From: Pseudomonas sp. FP2309
GTDB taxonomy: Bacteria; Pseudomonadota; Gammaproteobacteria; Pseudomonadales; Pseudomonadaceae
DNA: 64,000 nucleotides
NCBI RefSeq assembly: GCF_030687575.1
Contig: NZ_CP117439.1
Location: 3,401,501-3,465,500, forward strand
Direction: 5' to 3'
The notes beneath the pieces are model-generated. The model saw only the letters and a program-made list of their open reading frames with translations, made no database searches and was not told the DNA's origin. The translations under genes and the position numbers were made by a program. This document shows positions 1-10,728 of the stretch, one piece after another (position 1 is the first letter of the stretch; each line of letters opens with the position of its first letter).

Positions 1-1
1 A

Positions 2-691
<690 letters not shown>

Positions 692-713
692 GGTTGTAAC
701 GATGCAAAAGAAG

Positions 714-737
714 CCCCGGCCCCGTGCCGGGGTTTCT
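714..737 (+). terminator. Rho-independent terminator after idh
   Basis: Perfect 7-bp stem CCCCGGC/GCCGGGG (714-720 and 726-732) with a 5-nt loop, followed by a short T-rich tract (TTTCTGTTT). It lies 23 bp after the idh stop and separates it from the Nudix gene. Confidence 0.75.
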
Positions 738-828
738 GTTTCTGCCCAGCACACACCTGATTGAAGAGGCCCCATCACAGGCGGGGCTGATCAAGGCCCT
801 CCAATCACCCCACCTTTGAGGCCGATTT

Positions 829-1275
829 ATGACCTGGAATCCGCACATCACCGTCGCCACCGTCGTAGAAGACAACGGCCGCTTCCTGATGGTCGAAGAA
901 CTCAAGGGCGGTCGCGCCGTGCTCAATCAGCCCGCCGGCCACCTGGACCCAAATGAAACCCTGACCGAGGCCGCCGTGCGCGAAACCCTCGAAGAGACCG
1001 GCTGGGACGTCGAAGCCACCGGCATCGTAGGTATTTACCTGTACACGGCCCCCAGCAATGGGGTGACCTATCAACGGGTCTGCTTTATCGCCAAGGTCCT
1101 GAAACACCACCCGGACTGTCAACTGGACGAAGGCATCCTGCGCGCCCGCTGGCTGACCCGTGACGAGCTGATGGCCCTGCGCGATGACTGGCGCAGCGAG
1201 CTGATCATCCGCTGTATCGATGATTATCTGGCCGGCCACAGGCACAGTCTCGAATTGATCCGCCCTTCTCTTTAG
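829..1275 (+). CDS. Nudix hydrolase (NudJ-like phosphatase)
   Basis: 148-aa hydrolase of nucleoside diphosphate-linked compounds. The Nudix box is intact: G37 begins GHLDPNETLTEAAVRETLEETGW (given here as residues 37-59), with metal-binding REtlEE at 51-56. Length and the position next to mnmA fit the NudJ (YmfB) type, which acts on nucleoside tri/diphosphates and HMP-PP in E. coli. The substrate here is inferred only. About 60 bp separate it from mnmA; the two may share a promoter, since no terminator lies between them. Confidence 0.85.
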   Translation: MTWNPHITVATVVEDNGRFLMVEELKGGRAVLNQPAGHLDPNETLTEAAVRETLEETGWDVEATGIVGIYLYTAPSNGVTYQRVCFIAKVLKHHPDCQLDEGILRARWLTRDELMALRDDWRSELIIRCIDDYLAGHRHSLELIRPSL

Positions 1276-1334
1276 CCTTGCGGGCCCGAGCCTGTTAGAA
1301 TCGCGTCCTTTTTCAAGACACCCGTTGAAACCCT

Positions 1335-2459
1335 ATGCGTGATCCAGCCCCTTCTGACACACAAAAGAAGCGCGTCATCGTCGGCATGTCCGGCGGCGTG
1401 GATTCTTCCGTTTCCGCCGTTCTGCTCATGGAGCAGGGTTATGAGGTGGAAGGCCTGTTCATGAAGAACTGGGAAGAAGACGATGGAACGGAATACTGCA
1501 CCGCCATGGACGACCTAGCGGACGCTCAGGCCGTGTGCGACAAGATCGGCATCAAGCTGCACACCGCCAATTTCGCCGCCGAGTACTGGGACAACGTGTT
1601 CGAACACTTCCTGGCCGAATACAAGGCCGGTCGCACGCCGAACCCGGACATCCTGTGCAACCGCGAAATCAAGTTCAAGGCGTTTCTCGACTACGCCATG
1701 ATGCTCGGCGCCGACCTGATTGCCACTGGTCACTACGTGCGCCGTCGCGATATCGACGGTCGCACCGAACTGCTCAAAGGCCTGGACCCAAACAAGGACC
1801 AGAGCTACTTCCTGCACGCCGTCGGCGGCGAACAGATCGCCAAAACCCTGTTCCCGGTGGGCGAACTGGAAAAACCTGAAGTGCGCAGGATCGCCGAAAA
1901 ACACGGCCTGGCCACCGCCAAAAAGAAAGACTCCACAGGGATCTGCTTTATCGGTGAGCGCCGCTTCAGCGACTTCCTGAAGCAATACCTGCCGGCGCAA
2001 CCCGGCGAGATCAAGACCACCGAGGGTGACGTCATCGGCCGCCACCATGGCCTGATGTACCACACCATCGGCCAACGCCAGGGCCTGGGCATCGGCGGCC
2101 TCAAAGACGCCGGTGAAGAGCCGTGGTACGTGCTGGTCAAAGACCTGGAGAACAACGTGTTGATCGTCGGCCAGGGCAACGAACACCCGCTGTTATTCTC
2201 CGGCGCGCTGCTGGCGTCGGAGATCTATTGGGTCAATCCGATCGACCTGAGCACGCCGCGCCGCCTCACGGCCAAAGTACGCTATCGCCAAAGCGACCAG
2301 CCATGCACCCTGGAAAAAACCGCCAGCGGCTACCGCGCCACCTTTGATGACCCGCAGCGCGCGGTCACCCCTGGCCAGTCCGTGGTGTTCTATGACGGTG
2401 AAGTCTGCCTGGGTGGCGGTGTGATTGAAGTCGCCCAAGCCTGGAGCACTCCGGCATGA
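1335..2459 (+). CDS. mnmA: tRNA-specific 2-thiouridylase MnmA
   Basis: Thiolates U34 of Lys, Glu and Gln tRNAs using sulfur relayed by the Tus system. 374 aa, the normal length. The N-terminal PP-loop SGGVDSS (residues 19-25) binds ATP. The two catalytic cysteines are present: C108 in [10 protein letters not shown] (nucleophile) and C204 in [10 protein letters not shown] (persulfide carrier), matching E. coli C102/C199 spacing. The stop codon overlaps the hflD start (ATGA), so the two are translationally coupled, as in many gammaproteobacteria. Confidence 0.97.
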   Translation: MRDPAPSDTQKKRVIVGMSGGVDSSVSAVLLMEQGYEVEGLFMKNWEEDDGTEYCTAMDDLADAQAVCDKIGIKLHTANFAAEYWDNVFEHFLAEYKAGRTPNPDILCNREIKFKAFLDYAMMLGADLIATGHYVRRRDIDGRTELLKGLDPNKDQSYFLHAVGGEQIAKTLFPVGELEKPEVRRIAEKHGLATAKKKDSTGICFIGERRFSDFLKQYLPAQPGEIKTTEGDVIGRHHGLMYHTIGQRQGLGIGGLKDAGEEPWYVLVKDLENNVLIVGQGNEHPLLFSGALLASEIYWVNPIDLSTPRRLTAKVRYRQSDQPCTLEKTASGYRATFDDPQRAVTPGQSVVFYDGEVCLGGGVIEVAQAWSTPA

Positions 2460-3079
2460 GCCCGACCCAGGAACAACTGACGGCACTGGGCGGTGTATTT
2501 CTGTCCGCGGTGCTGGTGGACAAAATCGCCAAGACCGGCCAGGTCACCGAGGCAGGGCTGACCTGCATGCTCGGCAGCCTGCTGATCCGCGACCCCAAGG
2601 ACACGCTGGAGGTCTACGGTGGCGACGACCTGGCCCTGCGCGAAGGTTACCGCGCGCTGATCGGCGCCCTCGAACGCGACCCGAGCACCTTGCAGCGCGA
2701 GCCGCTGCGCTATGCCCTGTCGATGCTCGGCCTTGAGCGTCAACTGGCCAAGCGCGAAGACATGCTGGAAACCATCGGCAAGCGCCTGCCGCAAATCCAG
2801 TCCCAGGTGGAACACTTCGGCCCGGCCCACGAAAACGTGATCGCGGCCTGCGGTGCGTTGTATCAGGACACCTTGAGCACCTTGCGCCAACGCATCCAAG
2901 TGCACGGCGACATGCGCAACCTGCAGCAACCGAACAACGCCTCGAAAATCCGCGCGCTGCTCCTGGCCGGTATTCGTTCGGCGCGGTTGTGGCGCCAGTT
3001 GGGCGGTCATCGTTGGCAGTTGGTGATCAGCCGACGCAAATTGCTCAAAGAGCTTTACCCATTGATGCGCAACGAATAA
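2456..3079 (+). CDS. hflD: HflD family protein (high-frequency lysogenization protein homologue)
   Basis: 207-aa all-helical peripheral membrane protein. In E. coli HflD sequesters the lambda CII activator; its role outside phage biology is unknown. Recognised by order (mnmA-hflD-purB is conserved), by length (E. coli 213 aa) and by family segments such as the [15 protein letters not shown] region and the C-terminal [20 protein letters not shown] segment. It starts on the ATGA overlapping the mnmA stop and is followed by a terminator, so mnmA-hflD is a two-gene unit. Confidence 0.93.
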   Translation: MSPTQEQLTALGGVFLSAVLVDKIAKTGQVTEAGLTCMLGSLLIRDPKDTLEVYGGDDLALREGYRALIGALERDPSTLQREPLRYALSMLGLERQLAKREDMLETIGKRLPQIQSQVEHFGPAHENVIAACGALYQDTLSTLRQRIQVHGDMRNLQQPNNASKIRALLLAGIRSARLWRQLGGHRWQLVISRRKLLKELYPLMRNE

Positions 3080-3116
3080 GTCGCACCGACCCGATTTTTT
3101 ATCGCCTCACGCGTAA

Positions 3117-4574
<1,458 letters not shown>

Positions 4575-4594
4575 TTACCGCAAGACCCTTGAGA

Positions 4595-4620
4595 CGCCCG
4601 GCCGCGCCGGGCGTTTTTAT
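4595..4620 (+). terminator. Rho-independent terminator after purB
   Basis: Perfect 8-bp stem CGCCCGGC/GCCGGGCG (4595-4602 and 4606-4613) with a 3-nt loop, followed by five T. It lies 20 bp past the purB stop. Confidence 0.88.
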
Positions 4621-4657
4621 TTCAGTCTTAAAAGTGCTTTTTTTCAATAGGTTACAC

Positions 4658-5824
4658 ATGAATCCTGATATCCCTCTTCAACTTCTGGGCGGCATCACGG
4701 CACGGGAATTCCTGCGCGACTACTGGCAGAAAAAACCGCTGCTGATCCGCCAGGCCATCCCTGACTTCGAAAGCCCGATCGACGCCGACGAACTGGCCGG
4801 CCTGGCACTGGAAGAAGAAGTCGAATCGCGCCTGGTCATCGAACACGGCGAACGCCCATGGGAACTGCGCCGCGGCCCGTTCGCCGAAGACACCTTCAGC
4901 ACCCTGCCTGAGCGCGAGTGGACCCTGCTGGTGCAGGCGGTCGACCAATTCGTGCCGGAAGTGGCCGAGCTGCTGGAGCAGTTCCGCTTCCTGCCAAGCT
5001 GGCGCATCGACGACGTGATGATCAGCTTCGCCGCACCTGGCGGCAGCGTGGGTCCGCACTTCGACAACTACGATGTGTTCCTGCTGCAAGCCCAGGGCAA
5101 GCGCAACTGGAAGATTGGTCAGATGTGCAGCTCCGAAAGCCCGCTGCTGCAGCACGCTGATCTGCGTATCCTCGCCGAATTCGAAGAAAGCGCCGAATGG
5201 GTGCTGGAACCGGGCGATATGCTCTACCTGCCGCCGCGCCTGGCGCACTACGGCATCGCCGAAGATGATTGCATGACCTACTCCGTAGGTTTTCGTGCAC
5301 CAAGCGCTGCTGAAGTGCTGACCCACTTCACCGACTTCCTGGCCCAGTATCTGACCGACGAAGAGCGCTACACCGACGCCGACGCACAGCCCGTCAGCGA
5401 TCCGCACCAGATCCAGAGCGATGCCCTCGACCGCCTCAAGAGCCTGCTGGCCGAGCACATGAGCGACGAACGCATGCTGCTGACCTGGTTCGGCCAGTTC
5501 ATGACCGAACCGCGTTACCCGGAGCTGGTGGCCGGCGAAGAGATGGGCGAAGCCGACTTCCTCAATAGCCTGCAAGATGGCGCAATTCTGGTGCGCAACC
5601 CAAGCGCGCGCATGGCCTGGTCCGAGGTCGACGACGATGTGCTGCTGTTCGCCAGCGGCCAGAGCCGTTACCTGCCAGGCAAGCTGCGGGAGCTGCTGAA
5701 ACTGGTGTGCTCGGCCGATGCGCTGCACAGCGAAAACCTCGGCGAATGGCTTGCCGACGAAGACGGCCGTGACTTGCTGTGCGAGCTGGTCAAGCAAGGC
5801 AGCCTGGGATTTGCCGATGAATAA
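4658..5824 (+). CDS. roxA: JmjC/cupin-type ribosomal protein L16 arginine hydroxylase (RoxA/YcfD-like)
   Basis: 2-oxoglutarate/Fe(II) oxygenase that in E. coli (YcfD/RoxA) hydroxylates an arginine of ribosomal protein L16. The start MNPDIPLQLL at 4658 gives 388 aa. The facial triad is visible: H134 and D136 in GPHFDNYD and H197 in RLAHYGI, matching E. coli H125/D127/H187. The FDNYDVFLLQAQGKRNW segment is typical of the family. The C-terminal third is a winged-helix-like region. Its last 8 bp overlap the GNAT gene, so the two are co-transcribed. The substrate is inferred from homology. Confidence 0.9.
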   Translation: MNPDIPLQLLGGITAREFLRDYWQKKPLLIRQAIPDFESPIDADELAGLALEEEVESRLVIEHGERPWELRRGPFAEDTFSTLPEREWTLLVQAVDQFVPEVAELLEQFRFLPSWRIDDVMISFAAPGGSVGPHFDNYDVFLLQAQGKRNWKIGQMCSSESPLLQHADLRILAEFEESAEWVLEPGDMLYLPPRLAHYGIAEDDCMTYSVGFRAPSAAEVLTHFTDFLAQYLTDEERYTDADAQPVSDPHQIQSDALDRLKSLLAEHMSDERMLLTWFGQFMTEPRYPELVAGEEMGEADFLNSLQDGAILVRNPSARMAWSEVDDDVLLFASGQSRYLPGKLRELLKLVCSADALHSENLGEWLADEDGRDLLCELVKQGSLGFADE

Positions 5825-6239
5825 GATTCACGTAAGTGTCGCGGACTGGCGAAAGGATATCGACGAGATTCGGCGCATTCGTGAAGCGGTATTCATCGCC
5901 GAACAATCCGTTCCACCCGAGCTGGAATGGGATGCTGACGACGCAGATGCCGTGCATTTCCTGGCATTCGAGGGTGACTTCCCTATTGGCACCGCCCGCT
6001 TGCTGCCCAGCGGCGAGATCGGCCGAGTGTCGGTGCTCAAGGATTGGCGCGGACTTAAAGTCGGCGACAAACTGATGGAAGCCGTGATTGGCGAGGCCGA
6101 GAAACGCGGCCAGACCCGGCAGTTCCTCAGCGCGCAAGTGTATGCCGCGCCGTTTTATGAGCGGCTGGGCTTCAAGATCGTCAGTGACGAGTTTCTTGAG
6201 GTCGGGATTCCGCATGTGGACATGGTGCGCGACGGCTGA
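5817..6239 (+). CDS. GNAT family N-acetyltransferase
   Basis: 140-aa single-domain acetyltransferase. The acetyl-CoA pyrophosphate loop is seen as GRVSVLKDWRGLKVGDKLM (about residues 68-86), followed by the C-terminal YAAPFYERLGFKIVSDEF motif typical of GNATs. Its N-terminus (IRREAVFIAEQSVP, read as IRRIREAVFIAEQS) resembles the YjcF/ElaA type. The start at 5817 lies inside the 3' end of the oxygenase gene (8-bp overlap). The acceptor substrate is unknown. A terminator flanked by an inverted REP pair follows. Confidence 0.88.
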   Translation: MNKIHVSVADWRKDIDEIRRIREAVFIAEQSVPPELEWDADDADAVHFLAFEGDFPIGTARLLPSGEIGRVSVLKDWRGLKVGDKLMEAVIGEAEKRGQTRQFLSAQVYAAPFYERLGFKIVSDEFLEVGIPHVDMVRDG

Positions 6240-6246
6240 TCCTTGG

Positions 6247-6378
6247 GCTGAGCGGGCTTGCCCCGTGTCGGGCTGCGAAACAGACCCAAAACCAGACGCC
6301 GCGCACCCTCAGAAAGAGCGCGGCGTTTTTTGTTAGGGCTGCTTCGCAGCCCGGCACGGGGCTTGCGCGCTCACTACA
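6247..6378. repeat. REPIN: inverted pair of REP elements around a terminator
   Basis: The left copy (about 6250-6290) reads GAGCGGGCTTGCCCCGTGTC then GGGCTGCGAAACAG; the right copy (about 6336-6378) is its inverse, GGGCTGCTTCGCAGCCCGGC then ACGGGGCTTGCGCGCTCAC. These match the REP heads seen again near 38.12-38.25 kb. The pair brackets the terminator at 6296-6331. Confidence 0.75.
6296..6331 (+). terminator. Rho-independent terminator after the GNAT gene
   Basis: 9-bp perfect stem ACGCCGCGC/GCGCGGCGT (6296-6304 and 6318-6326), 13-nt loop, then TTTTTTGTT. It sits in the spacer of the REPIN. Confidence 0.85.
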
Positions 6379-6432
6379 CCCCAGGCCTACAAAGTGGCAC
6401 TATCCAGCCTTCGACTCGCAGAGATAACGGAC

Positions 6433-7170
6433 ATGTCCCTACGCACCTTGCTCACCGCCCTCTTCCTGGCCGTCAGCGTCTCGGCCATGGCCGACACCCA
6501 AGTCGTCAACCTGAGCAACCGCACCAGCGCGGACCTGCTGCCGGTAGCACAGAATTTCATCGGCAAAGACGGCACTGTCAGCGCCTATGGCAACCAACTG
6601 ATCGTTAAAGCCGAGCCTGGCAAGATTGAAGAACTGCGCGCACTGCTCGCACAACTGGACACGCCGGCCAGGCGCCTGCTGATCACCGTCGACACTAATG
6701 AAAACAACCAGCAAAACACCGGCGACAGCCAGACCCGCATCATCAGCTACGGCACCGCCAGCCGCGACGGCGGCGTCCAGCAGATCCAGGCCAGCGAAGG
6801 CGTACCGGCGTTGATCCAGATGGGTCAAAGCGTGCCGCTGACCACCACCCAGCCCGATGCCTACGGCCGCCCGCAAAACCAGACCCAATACCGCAACGTC
6901 ACCCAGGGTTTCTACGTGACCGCCAGCGTTACCGGCGAGACCGTACACCTGGCGATCAGCACCAACCGTGACCGCATGAGCCAGGAACGTCCCGATGTAG
7001 TGAACGTACAAAGCACCGACACAACCGTCAGCGGCCGCCTGGGCGAGTGGATATCCCTGGCCGGCGTCAATCGTGAAACCCAGGCCGATAAATCCTCCAC
7101 AACCCGCAGCTACTCTACTCAGGGGCGCGAAGACCTGACTTTACGGGTCAAGGTCGACACCTTGAACTGA
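6433..7170 (+). CDS. Exported secretin N-domain-like protein
   Basis: 245 aa with a clear signal peptide (MSLRTLLTALFLAVSVSAMA, cleavage near residue 20). The mature N-terminus, VVNLSNRTSADLLPVAQNFI followed by a GNQLIVKAEPGKIEELRALLAQLD stretch (residues about 24-77), has the alternating pattern of secretin N1/NolW-type domains. There is no secretin pore domain, so it is not itself an outer-membrane channel. The C-terminal half is Thr/Gln/Ser-rich and probably beta. No type II or III secretion genes are nearby. It is a periplasmic protein of unknown role. It starts at ATG 6433, directly after AGATAACGGAC. Confidence 0.75.
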   Translation: MSLRTLLTALFLAVSVSAMADTQVVNLSNRTSADLLPVAQNFIGKDGTVSAYGNQLIVKAEPGKIEELRALLAQLDTPARRLLITVDTNENNQQNTGDSQTRIISYGTASRDGGVQQIQASEGVPALIQMGQSVPLTTTQPDAYGRPQNQTQYRNVTQGFYVTASVTGETVHLAISTNRDRMSQERPDVVNVQSTDTTVSGRLGEWISLAGVNRETQADKSSTTRSYSTQGREDLTLRVKVDTLN

Positions 7171-7211
7171 AGCACCAAAAACTGACTGATGAGTCGTATT
7201 AGACTAAAGAT

Positions 7212-7235
7212 GTAGTGCTTGAAAAAAAGCACTAC
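7212..7235. terminator. Hairpin downstream of the secretin-N-like gene
   Basis: Perfect 9-bp stem GTAGTGCTT/AAGCACTAC with loop GAAAAA, 41 bp after the stop at 7170. On the plus strand it is followed by AAAAC and on the minus strand by ATCTTTA, so it is not a textbook intrinsic terminator in either direction, but it may act as an end or stability hairpin. Confidence 0.45.
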
Positions 7236-7323
7236 AAAACATTTGACGATCCAAAAAAGCATGGGCATGATGGCCTCGCTCCCGCTAATCAGGGGCCCTG
7301 GCAAGGGTCTCCGGATCGCCGCT

Positions 7324-7533
7324 CTAATCTACCCACCTGAGCCGATTCGTGTCTGTACCGCCCACAAGGTGTGTTTGACGTTGGTTGCGACTGGAACGAA
7401 GTTGTCCCGAGGGACGGAAGCTAACCAGGTAACCCGGCAACACGCTGCAGAATGCCCAAAGGCCCACGACGCCTGAAGACTGTTCTCGGTCCGCCCCTAC
7501 CTGCTCACTTTCTCCCTTGAGCCCTTCGTTCAT
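7324..7533 (-). CDS. Possible small ORF (69 aa), doubtful
   Basis: The ATG at 7533 is preceded by a good ribosome-binding site (GGAGG, about 7 nt spacing). The predicted peptide begins [12 protein letters not shown] and has one hydrophobic segment ([18 protein letters not shown]) that could span a membrane, followed by a basic tail. Against it: third-position GC is clearly lower than in neighbouring genes, I recognise no family, and the region may instead be untranslated RNA upstream of aceA. It would be divergent from aceA. Confidence 0.25.
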   Translation of the reverse strand: MNEGLKGESEQVGADREQSSGVVGLWAFCSVLPGYLVSFRPSGQLRSSRNQRQTHLVGGTDTNRLRWVD

Positions 7534-7588
7534 CCCGTCGCCTCCCCCGTCCAACTTGGCTTGACCGCCTACGCTTCTGGTCAGCGAG

Positions 7589-7618
7589 CAGCCATACCGC
7601 GCAACGATTGCGTGGCTG
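7589..7618 (+). promoter_or_regulatory. Hairpin in the aceA leader
   Basis: CAGCCA pairs with TGGCTG (7589-7594 and 7613-7618) and CGCAA with TTGCG (7600-7604 and 7608-7612), with a 5-nt bulge on one side and a CGA loop. It ends 46 bp before the aceA ATG. Function unknown. Confidence 0.4.
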
Positions 7619-7664
7619 GCAAAAGGATTTTTCCACCCAGACCTATGCGACGAGGTTTTTCCCC

Positions 7665-8990
7665 ATGGCACTGACACGCGAACAGCAAATTGCAGCCCTT
7701 GAAAAAGATTGGGCTGAAAACCCACGCTGGAAAGGCGTAACCCGCGCTTATTCCGCTGCTGACGTCGTCCGCCTGCGTGGCTCGGTTCAACCTGAGCACA
7801 CCTTTGCAAAACTCGGCGCCGAGAAGCTGTGGAACCTGGTCACCCAAGGCGCCAAGCCTTCCTTCCGTCCCGACAAAGACTTCGTCAACTGCATGGGCGC
7901 CCTTACTGGCGGCCAGGCAGTACAACAGGTAAAAGCCGGCATCCAGGCGATCTACCTGTCCGGCTGGCAAGTGGCAGCGGACAACAACTCCGCTGAATCC
8001 ATGTACCCCGATCAGTCGCTGTACCCGGTGGATTCGGTTCCAACCGTGGTCAAGCGCATCAACAACTCGTTCCGTCGTGCCGACCAGATCCAGTGGAAAG
8101 CCGGCAAAGGCCCGGGCGATGAAGGCTACATCGACTACTTCGCACCGATCGTGGCTGACGCCGAAGCCGGTTTCGGCGGCGTACTCAACGCCTACGAGCT
8201 GATGAAGAGCATGATCGAAGCAGGCGCCGCCGGCGTTCACTTCGAAGACCAACTGGCTTCCGTGAAAAAATGCGGCCACATGGGCGGCAAGGTACTGGTT
8301 CCAACTCAGGAAGCCGTGCAGAAGCTCACCGCTGCCCGCCTGGCTGCTGACGTCGCCGGCACCCCAACCATCATCCTGGCCCGTACCGACGCCAACGCCG
8401 CTGACCTGCTGACTTCGGACTGCGACCCATACGACCAGCCATTCGTGACCGGCGAGCGTACCCAGGAAGGTTTCTACAAGGTTCGTGCCGGTCTGGATCA
8501 GGCGATTGCCCGTGGCCTGGCCTATGCGCCGTATGCCGACCTGATCTGGTGCGAAACCGCCAAGCCGGACCTGGACGAAGCCCGTCGCTTTGCCGAAGCG
8601 ATCAAAAAGGAATACCCGGACCAGCTGCTGTCCTACAACTGCTCGCCTTCTTTCAACTGGAAGAAGAACCTGGACGACGCGACCATCGCCAAGTTCCAGC
8701 GCGAACTGTCCGCCATGGGCTACAAGCACCAGTTCATCACCCTGGCCGGCATTCACAACATGTGGCACAGCATGTTCAACCTGGCGCACGACTACGCCCG
8801 CAACGACATGACCGCCTACGTGAAGCTGCAGGAGCAGGAATTCGCTGACGCCGCCAAGGGCTACACCTTTGTGGCGCACCAGCAGGAAGTGGGCACCGGC
8901 TACTTCGACGACATGACCACCGTGATCCAGGGCGGCACCTCGTCCGTGACGGCGCTGACCGGTTCGACCGAAGAAGAACAGTTCCACTAA
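7665..8990 (+). CDS. aceA: Isocitrate lyase
   Basis: Cleaves isocitrate to succinate and glyoxylate, the first step of the glyoxylate shunt used on acetate and fatty acids. 441 aa, close to the E. coli length (434), so it is the short subfamily. The catalytic loop signature KKCGHMGGK is at residues 201-209 with C203 as the active-site cysteine. The start [10 protein letters not shown] at 7665 is chosen over upstream in-frame codons (7608), which fall in the leader hairpin. It is monocistronic, ended by a strong terminator. Confidence 0.97.
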   Translation: MALTREQQIAALEKDWAENPRWKGVTRAYSAADVVRLRGSVQPEHTFAKLGAEKLWNLVTQGAKPSFRPDKDFVNCMGALTGGQAVQQVKAGIQAIYLSGWQVAADNNSAESMYPDQSLYPVDSVPTVVKRINNSFRRADQIQWKAGKGPGDEGYIDYFAPIVADAEAGFGGVLNAYELMKSMIEAGAAGVHFEDQLASVKKCGHMGGKVLVPTQEAVQKLTAARLAADVAGTPTIILARTDANAADLLTSDCDPYDQPFVTGERTQEGFYKVRAGLDQAIARGLAYAPYADLIWCETAKPDLDEARRFAEAIKKEYPDQLLSYNCSPSFNWKKNLDDATIAKFQRELSAMGYKHQFITLAGIHNMWHSMFNLAHDYARNDMTAYVKLQEQEFADAAKGYTFVAHQQEVGTGYFDDMTTVIQGGTSSVTALTGSTEEEQFH

Positions 8991-9052
8991 ACACTGAGTA
9001 CACGGCCAGGGCGGAACCACTCAAGAGCTAACCGTCCTGCCGCACAGCAATC

Positions 9053-9081
9053 ACGCCCCGACTGGTTCGGGGCGTTTTTTT
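9053..9081 (+). terminator. Rho-independent terminator after aceA
   Basis: Stem ACGCCCCG/CGGGGCGT (9053-9060 and 9068-9075), 7-nt loop, then a run of six further T. It lies about 60 bp past the aceA stop. Confidence 0.9.
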
Positions 9082-9558
9082 GCCTGTACAAATCCTGCTG
9101 ATGCACTGCGGATCCACTGTGGGCAAGGCATGATCTCTGGGGATTTTTCGCAGAATATTGATCCAGAGCGGTATCCGCGCAGGTGCAATCGGTTAAAAGA
9201 ACCGTTCTGGCAACTAAGCAGCGTTCAAGCAAGTAACGGTAACTTCCCCCGCCACATGAGAAACAATCGCTTAAACCCCACGCAAACAATATTCATTATC
9301 ATTTGAGCCATAAAAGTTTCGTTACAGGTTAAACAAAACATAATTGATTAAATGCTCGCTAATGCCCGTTCCATAAGGGCTTGAGCCCCATCGAGGTGCA
9401 CTATGTGCTTATTCCATCGAATAATTTCGCTACAGGAATTTTACTTGCCCGGTGTTTAGCCATAAAATCAACGCGATTGACTGCGCTGCGACATATCGTC
9501 ACTGCATCATTACTTTTTCGAGCTCAGAGACCTTTGCTCTCTGTTAAGGATTTCCAGC
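9082..9558. other. nuo promoter region (about 475 bp, no gene seen)
   Basis: AT-rich for this genome, especially 9280-9370 and 9410-9480, as expected of a complex promoter region. No ORF has convincing codon use. A Fur-box-like sequence is at 9285-9303. The long 5' region suggests that nuo has several transcriptional inputs; I cannot assign a start site with confidence. Confidence 0.5.
9285..9303. promoter_or_regulatory. Fur-box-like sequence upstream of nuoA
   Basis: On the minus strand it reads AATGATAATGAATATTGTT. The first hexamers (GATAAT, GAATAT) follow the Fur NATWAT pattern, with partial agreement to the 19-bp consensus (about 12 of 16 compared bases). It lies about 260 bp upstream of nuoA. 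Weak evidence; an AT-rich coincidence is possible. Confidence 0.35.
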
Positions 9559-9972
9559 ATGACCGAAGCGACAGGACTCATGGCCCACAACTGGGGCTTT
9601 GCCATTTTCCTCCTCGGTGTTGTCGGCCTCTGCGCCTTCATGCTCGGCGTCTCCAGCCTCCTCGGGTCAAAAGCCTGGGGGCGCAGCAAAAACGAACCGT
9701 TCGAGTCCGGCATGCTACCTACAGGTGGCGCCCGCTTGCGGCTCTCAGCCAAATTCTATCTGGTCGCGATGCTGTTCGTGATCTTCGATATCGAAGCCCT
9801 CTTTCTCTTTGCCTGGTCTGTGTCCGTCCGCGAAAGCGGGTGGACCGGATTCGTCGAAGCCCTCGTTTTCATAGCAATTCTGTTGGCAGGCCTTGTCTAC
9901 CTATTTCGAGTGGGCGCCCTTGACTGGGCTCCGGAAGCTCGTCGTAAGCGGCAAGCGAAGCTGAAACAATGA
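9559..9972 (+). CDS. nuoA: NADH:quinone oxidoreductase subunit A
   Basis: First gene of the complex I operon. 137 aa with three predicted membrane helices (about 13-37, 68-88, 97-117). The conserved loop with [13 protein letters not shown] and the [11 protein letters not shown] segment in the second helix are diagnostic; the loop contributes to the quinone cavity and the acidic residues sit in the proton path. An AAGGATTTCCAGC sequence with AAGGA spaced 8 nt supports ATG 9559. It is followed 10 bp later by nuoB. Confidence 0.96.
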   Translation: MTEATGLMAHNWGFAIFLLGVVGLCAFMLGVSSLLGSKAWGRSKNEPFESGMLPTGGARLRLSAKFYLVAMLFVIFDIEALFLFAWSVSVRESGWTGFVEALVFIAILLAGLVYLFRVGALDWAPEARRKRQAKLKQ

Positions 9973-9982
9973 GGCTTTGGCG

Positions 9983-10657
9983 ATGCAATACAATCTCACC
10001 AGGATCGACCCGGATGCTCCTAACGAGCAATACCCCATCGGCGAACGGGAAACCGTTTCCGATCCGTTAGAAGATCAAGTCCACAAGAACATCTACATGG
10101 GCAAGCTGGAAGACGTGCTGAGTGGCGCGGTCAACTGGGGGCGTAAAAACTCCCTGTGGCCGTACAACTTCGGTCTTTCGTGCTGCTACGTGGAAATGAC
10201 CACCGCCTTCACGGCGCCCCACGACATCGCGCGCTTTGGCGCCGAAGTTATCCGGGCCTCGCCACGCCAGGCGGATTTCATGGTTATCGCCGGTACCTGC
10301 TTCATCAAGATGGCGCCAATCATTCAGCGCCTCTACGAGCAAATGCTCGAACCTAAGTGGGTTATTTCCATGGGTTCGTGCGCCAACTCCGGTGGCATGT
10401 ACGACATCTACTCGGTTGTTCAAGGGGTGGATAAATTCCTGCCCGTGGACGTCTACGTGCCTGGCTGCCCGCCCCGCCCAGAAGCGTTTCTGCAAGGCTT
10501 GATGCTGTTGCAGGAATCGATCGGCAAGGAGCGTCGCCCACTGTCCTGGGTGGTTGGAGATCAAGGCGTGTACCGCGCCGAGATGCCGTCCCAAAAGGAA
10601 CAGCGCCGCGAACAGCGAATCGCAGTCACCAACCTGCGCAGCCCCGACGAAGTCTGA
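9983..10657 (+). CDS. nuoB: NADH:quinone oxidoreductase subunit B (PSST)
   Basis: 224-aa peripheral-arm subunit carrying the N2 [4Fe-4S] cluster next to the quinone site. The unusual adjacent cysteine pair is present (C67-C68 in LSCCYVEMT), with C132 in MGSCANSGG and C162 in PGCPPRPEA as the other ligands. ATG 9983 ([10 protein letters not shown]) is chosen over the TTG six bases upstream. A 71-bp gap of AT-rich sequence precedes nuoCD, room for a secondary promoter, though none is clear. Confidence 0.97.
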   Translation: MQYNLTRIDPDAPNEQYPIGERETVSDPLEDQVHKNIYMGKLEDVLSGAVNWGRKNSLWPYNFGLSCCYVEMTTAFTAPHDIARFGAEVIRASPRQADFMVIAGTCFIKMAPIIQRLYEQMLEPKWVISMGSCANSGGMYDIYSVVQGVDKFLPVDVYVPGCPPRPEAFLQGLMLLQESIGKERRPLSWVVGDQGVYRAEMPSQKEQRREQRIAVTNLRSPDEV

Positions 10658-10728
10658 TCCAGCCCGCTTCTTTTATAGAACGAAAACCTGGCTTCATTCT
10701 TTACGTTGACCGAAAGCGATAAAAAACC

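Larger units (their letters stand above)
7171..7664. other. Intergenic region upstream of aceA (about 490 bp), possible structured leader
   Basis: No convincing gene. It contains a 9-bp hairpin at 7212-7235, a weak minus-strand ORF (7324-7533), a pyrimidine-rich tract on the plus strand near 7480-7560, and a two-part hairpin at 7589-7618 about 46 bp before the aceA start. The aceA promoter must lie somewhere here, but I see no unambiguous -35/-10 or -24/-12 pair. Confidence 0.5.

Noticed and set aside
7219..7476. 85-codon plus-strand ORF upstream of aceA
   Set aside because: Begins with TTG inside a hairpin loop, has no ribosome-binding site and poor codon use.
9381..9923. 180-codon plus-strand ORF across the nuo promoter and nuoA
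   Set aside because: It runs out of frame through nuoA; its upstream part is AT-rich promoter DNA with poor codon use.
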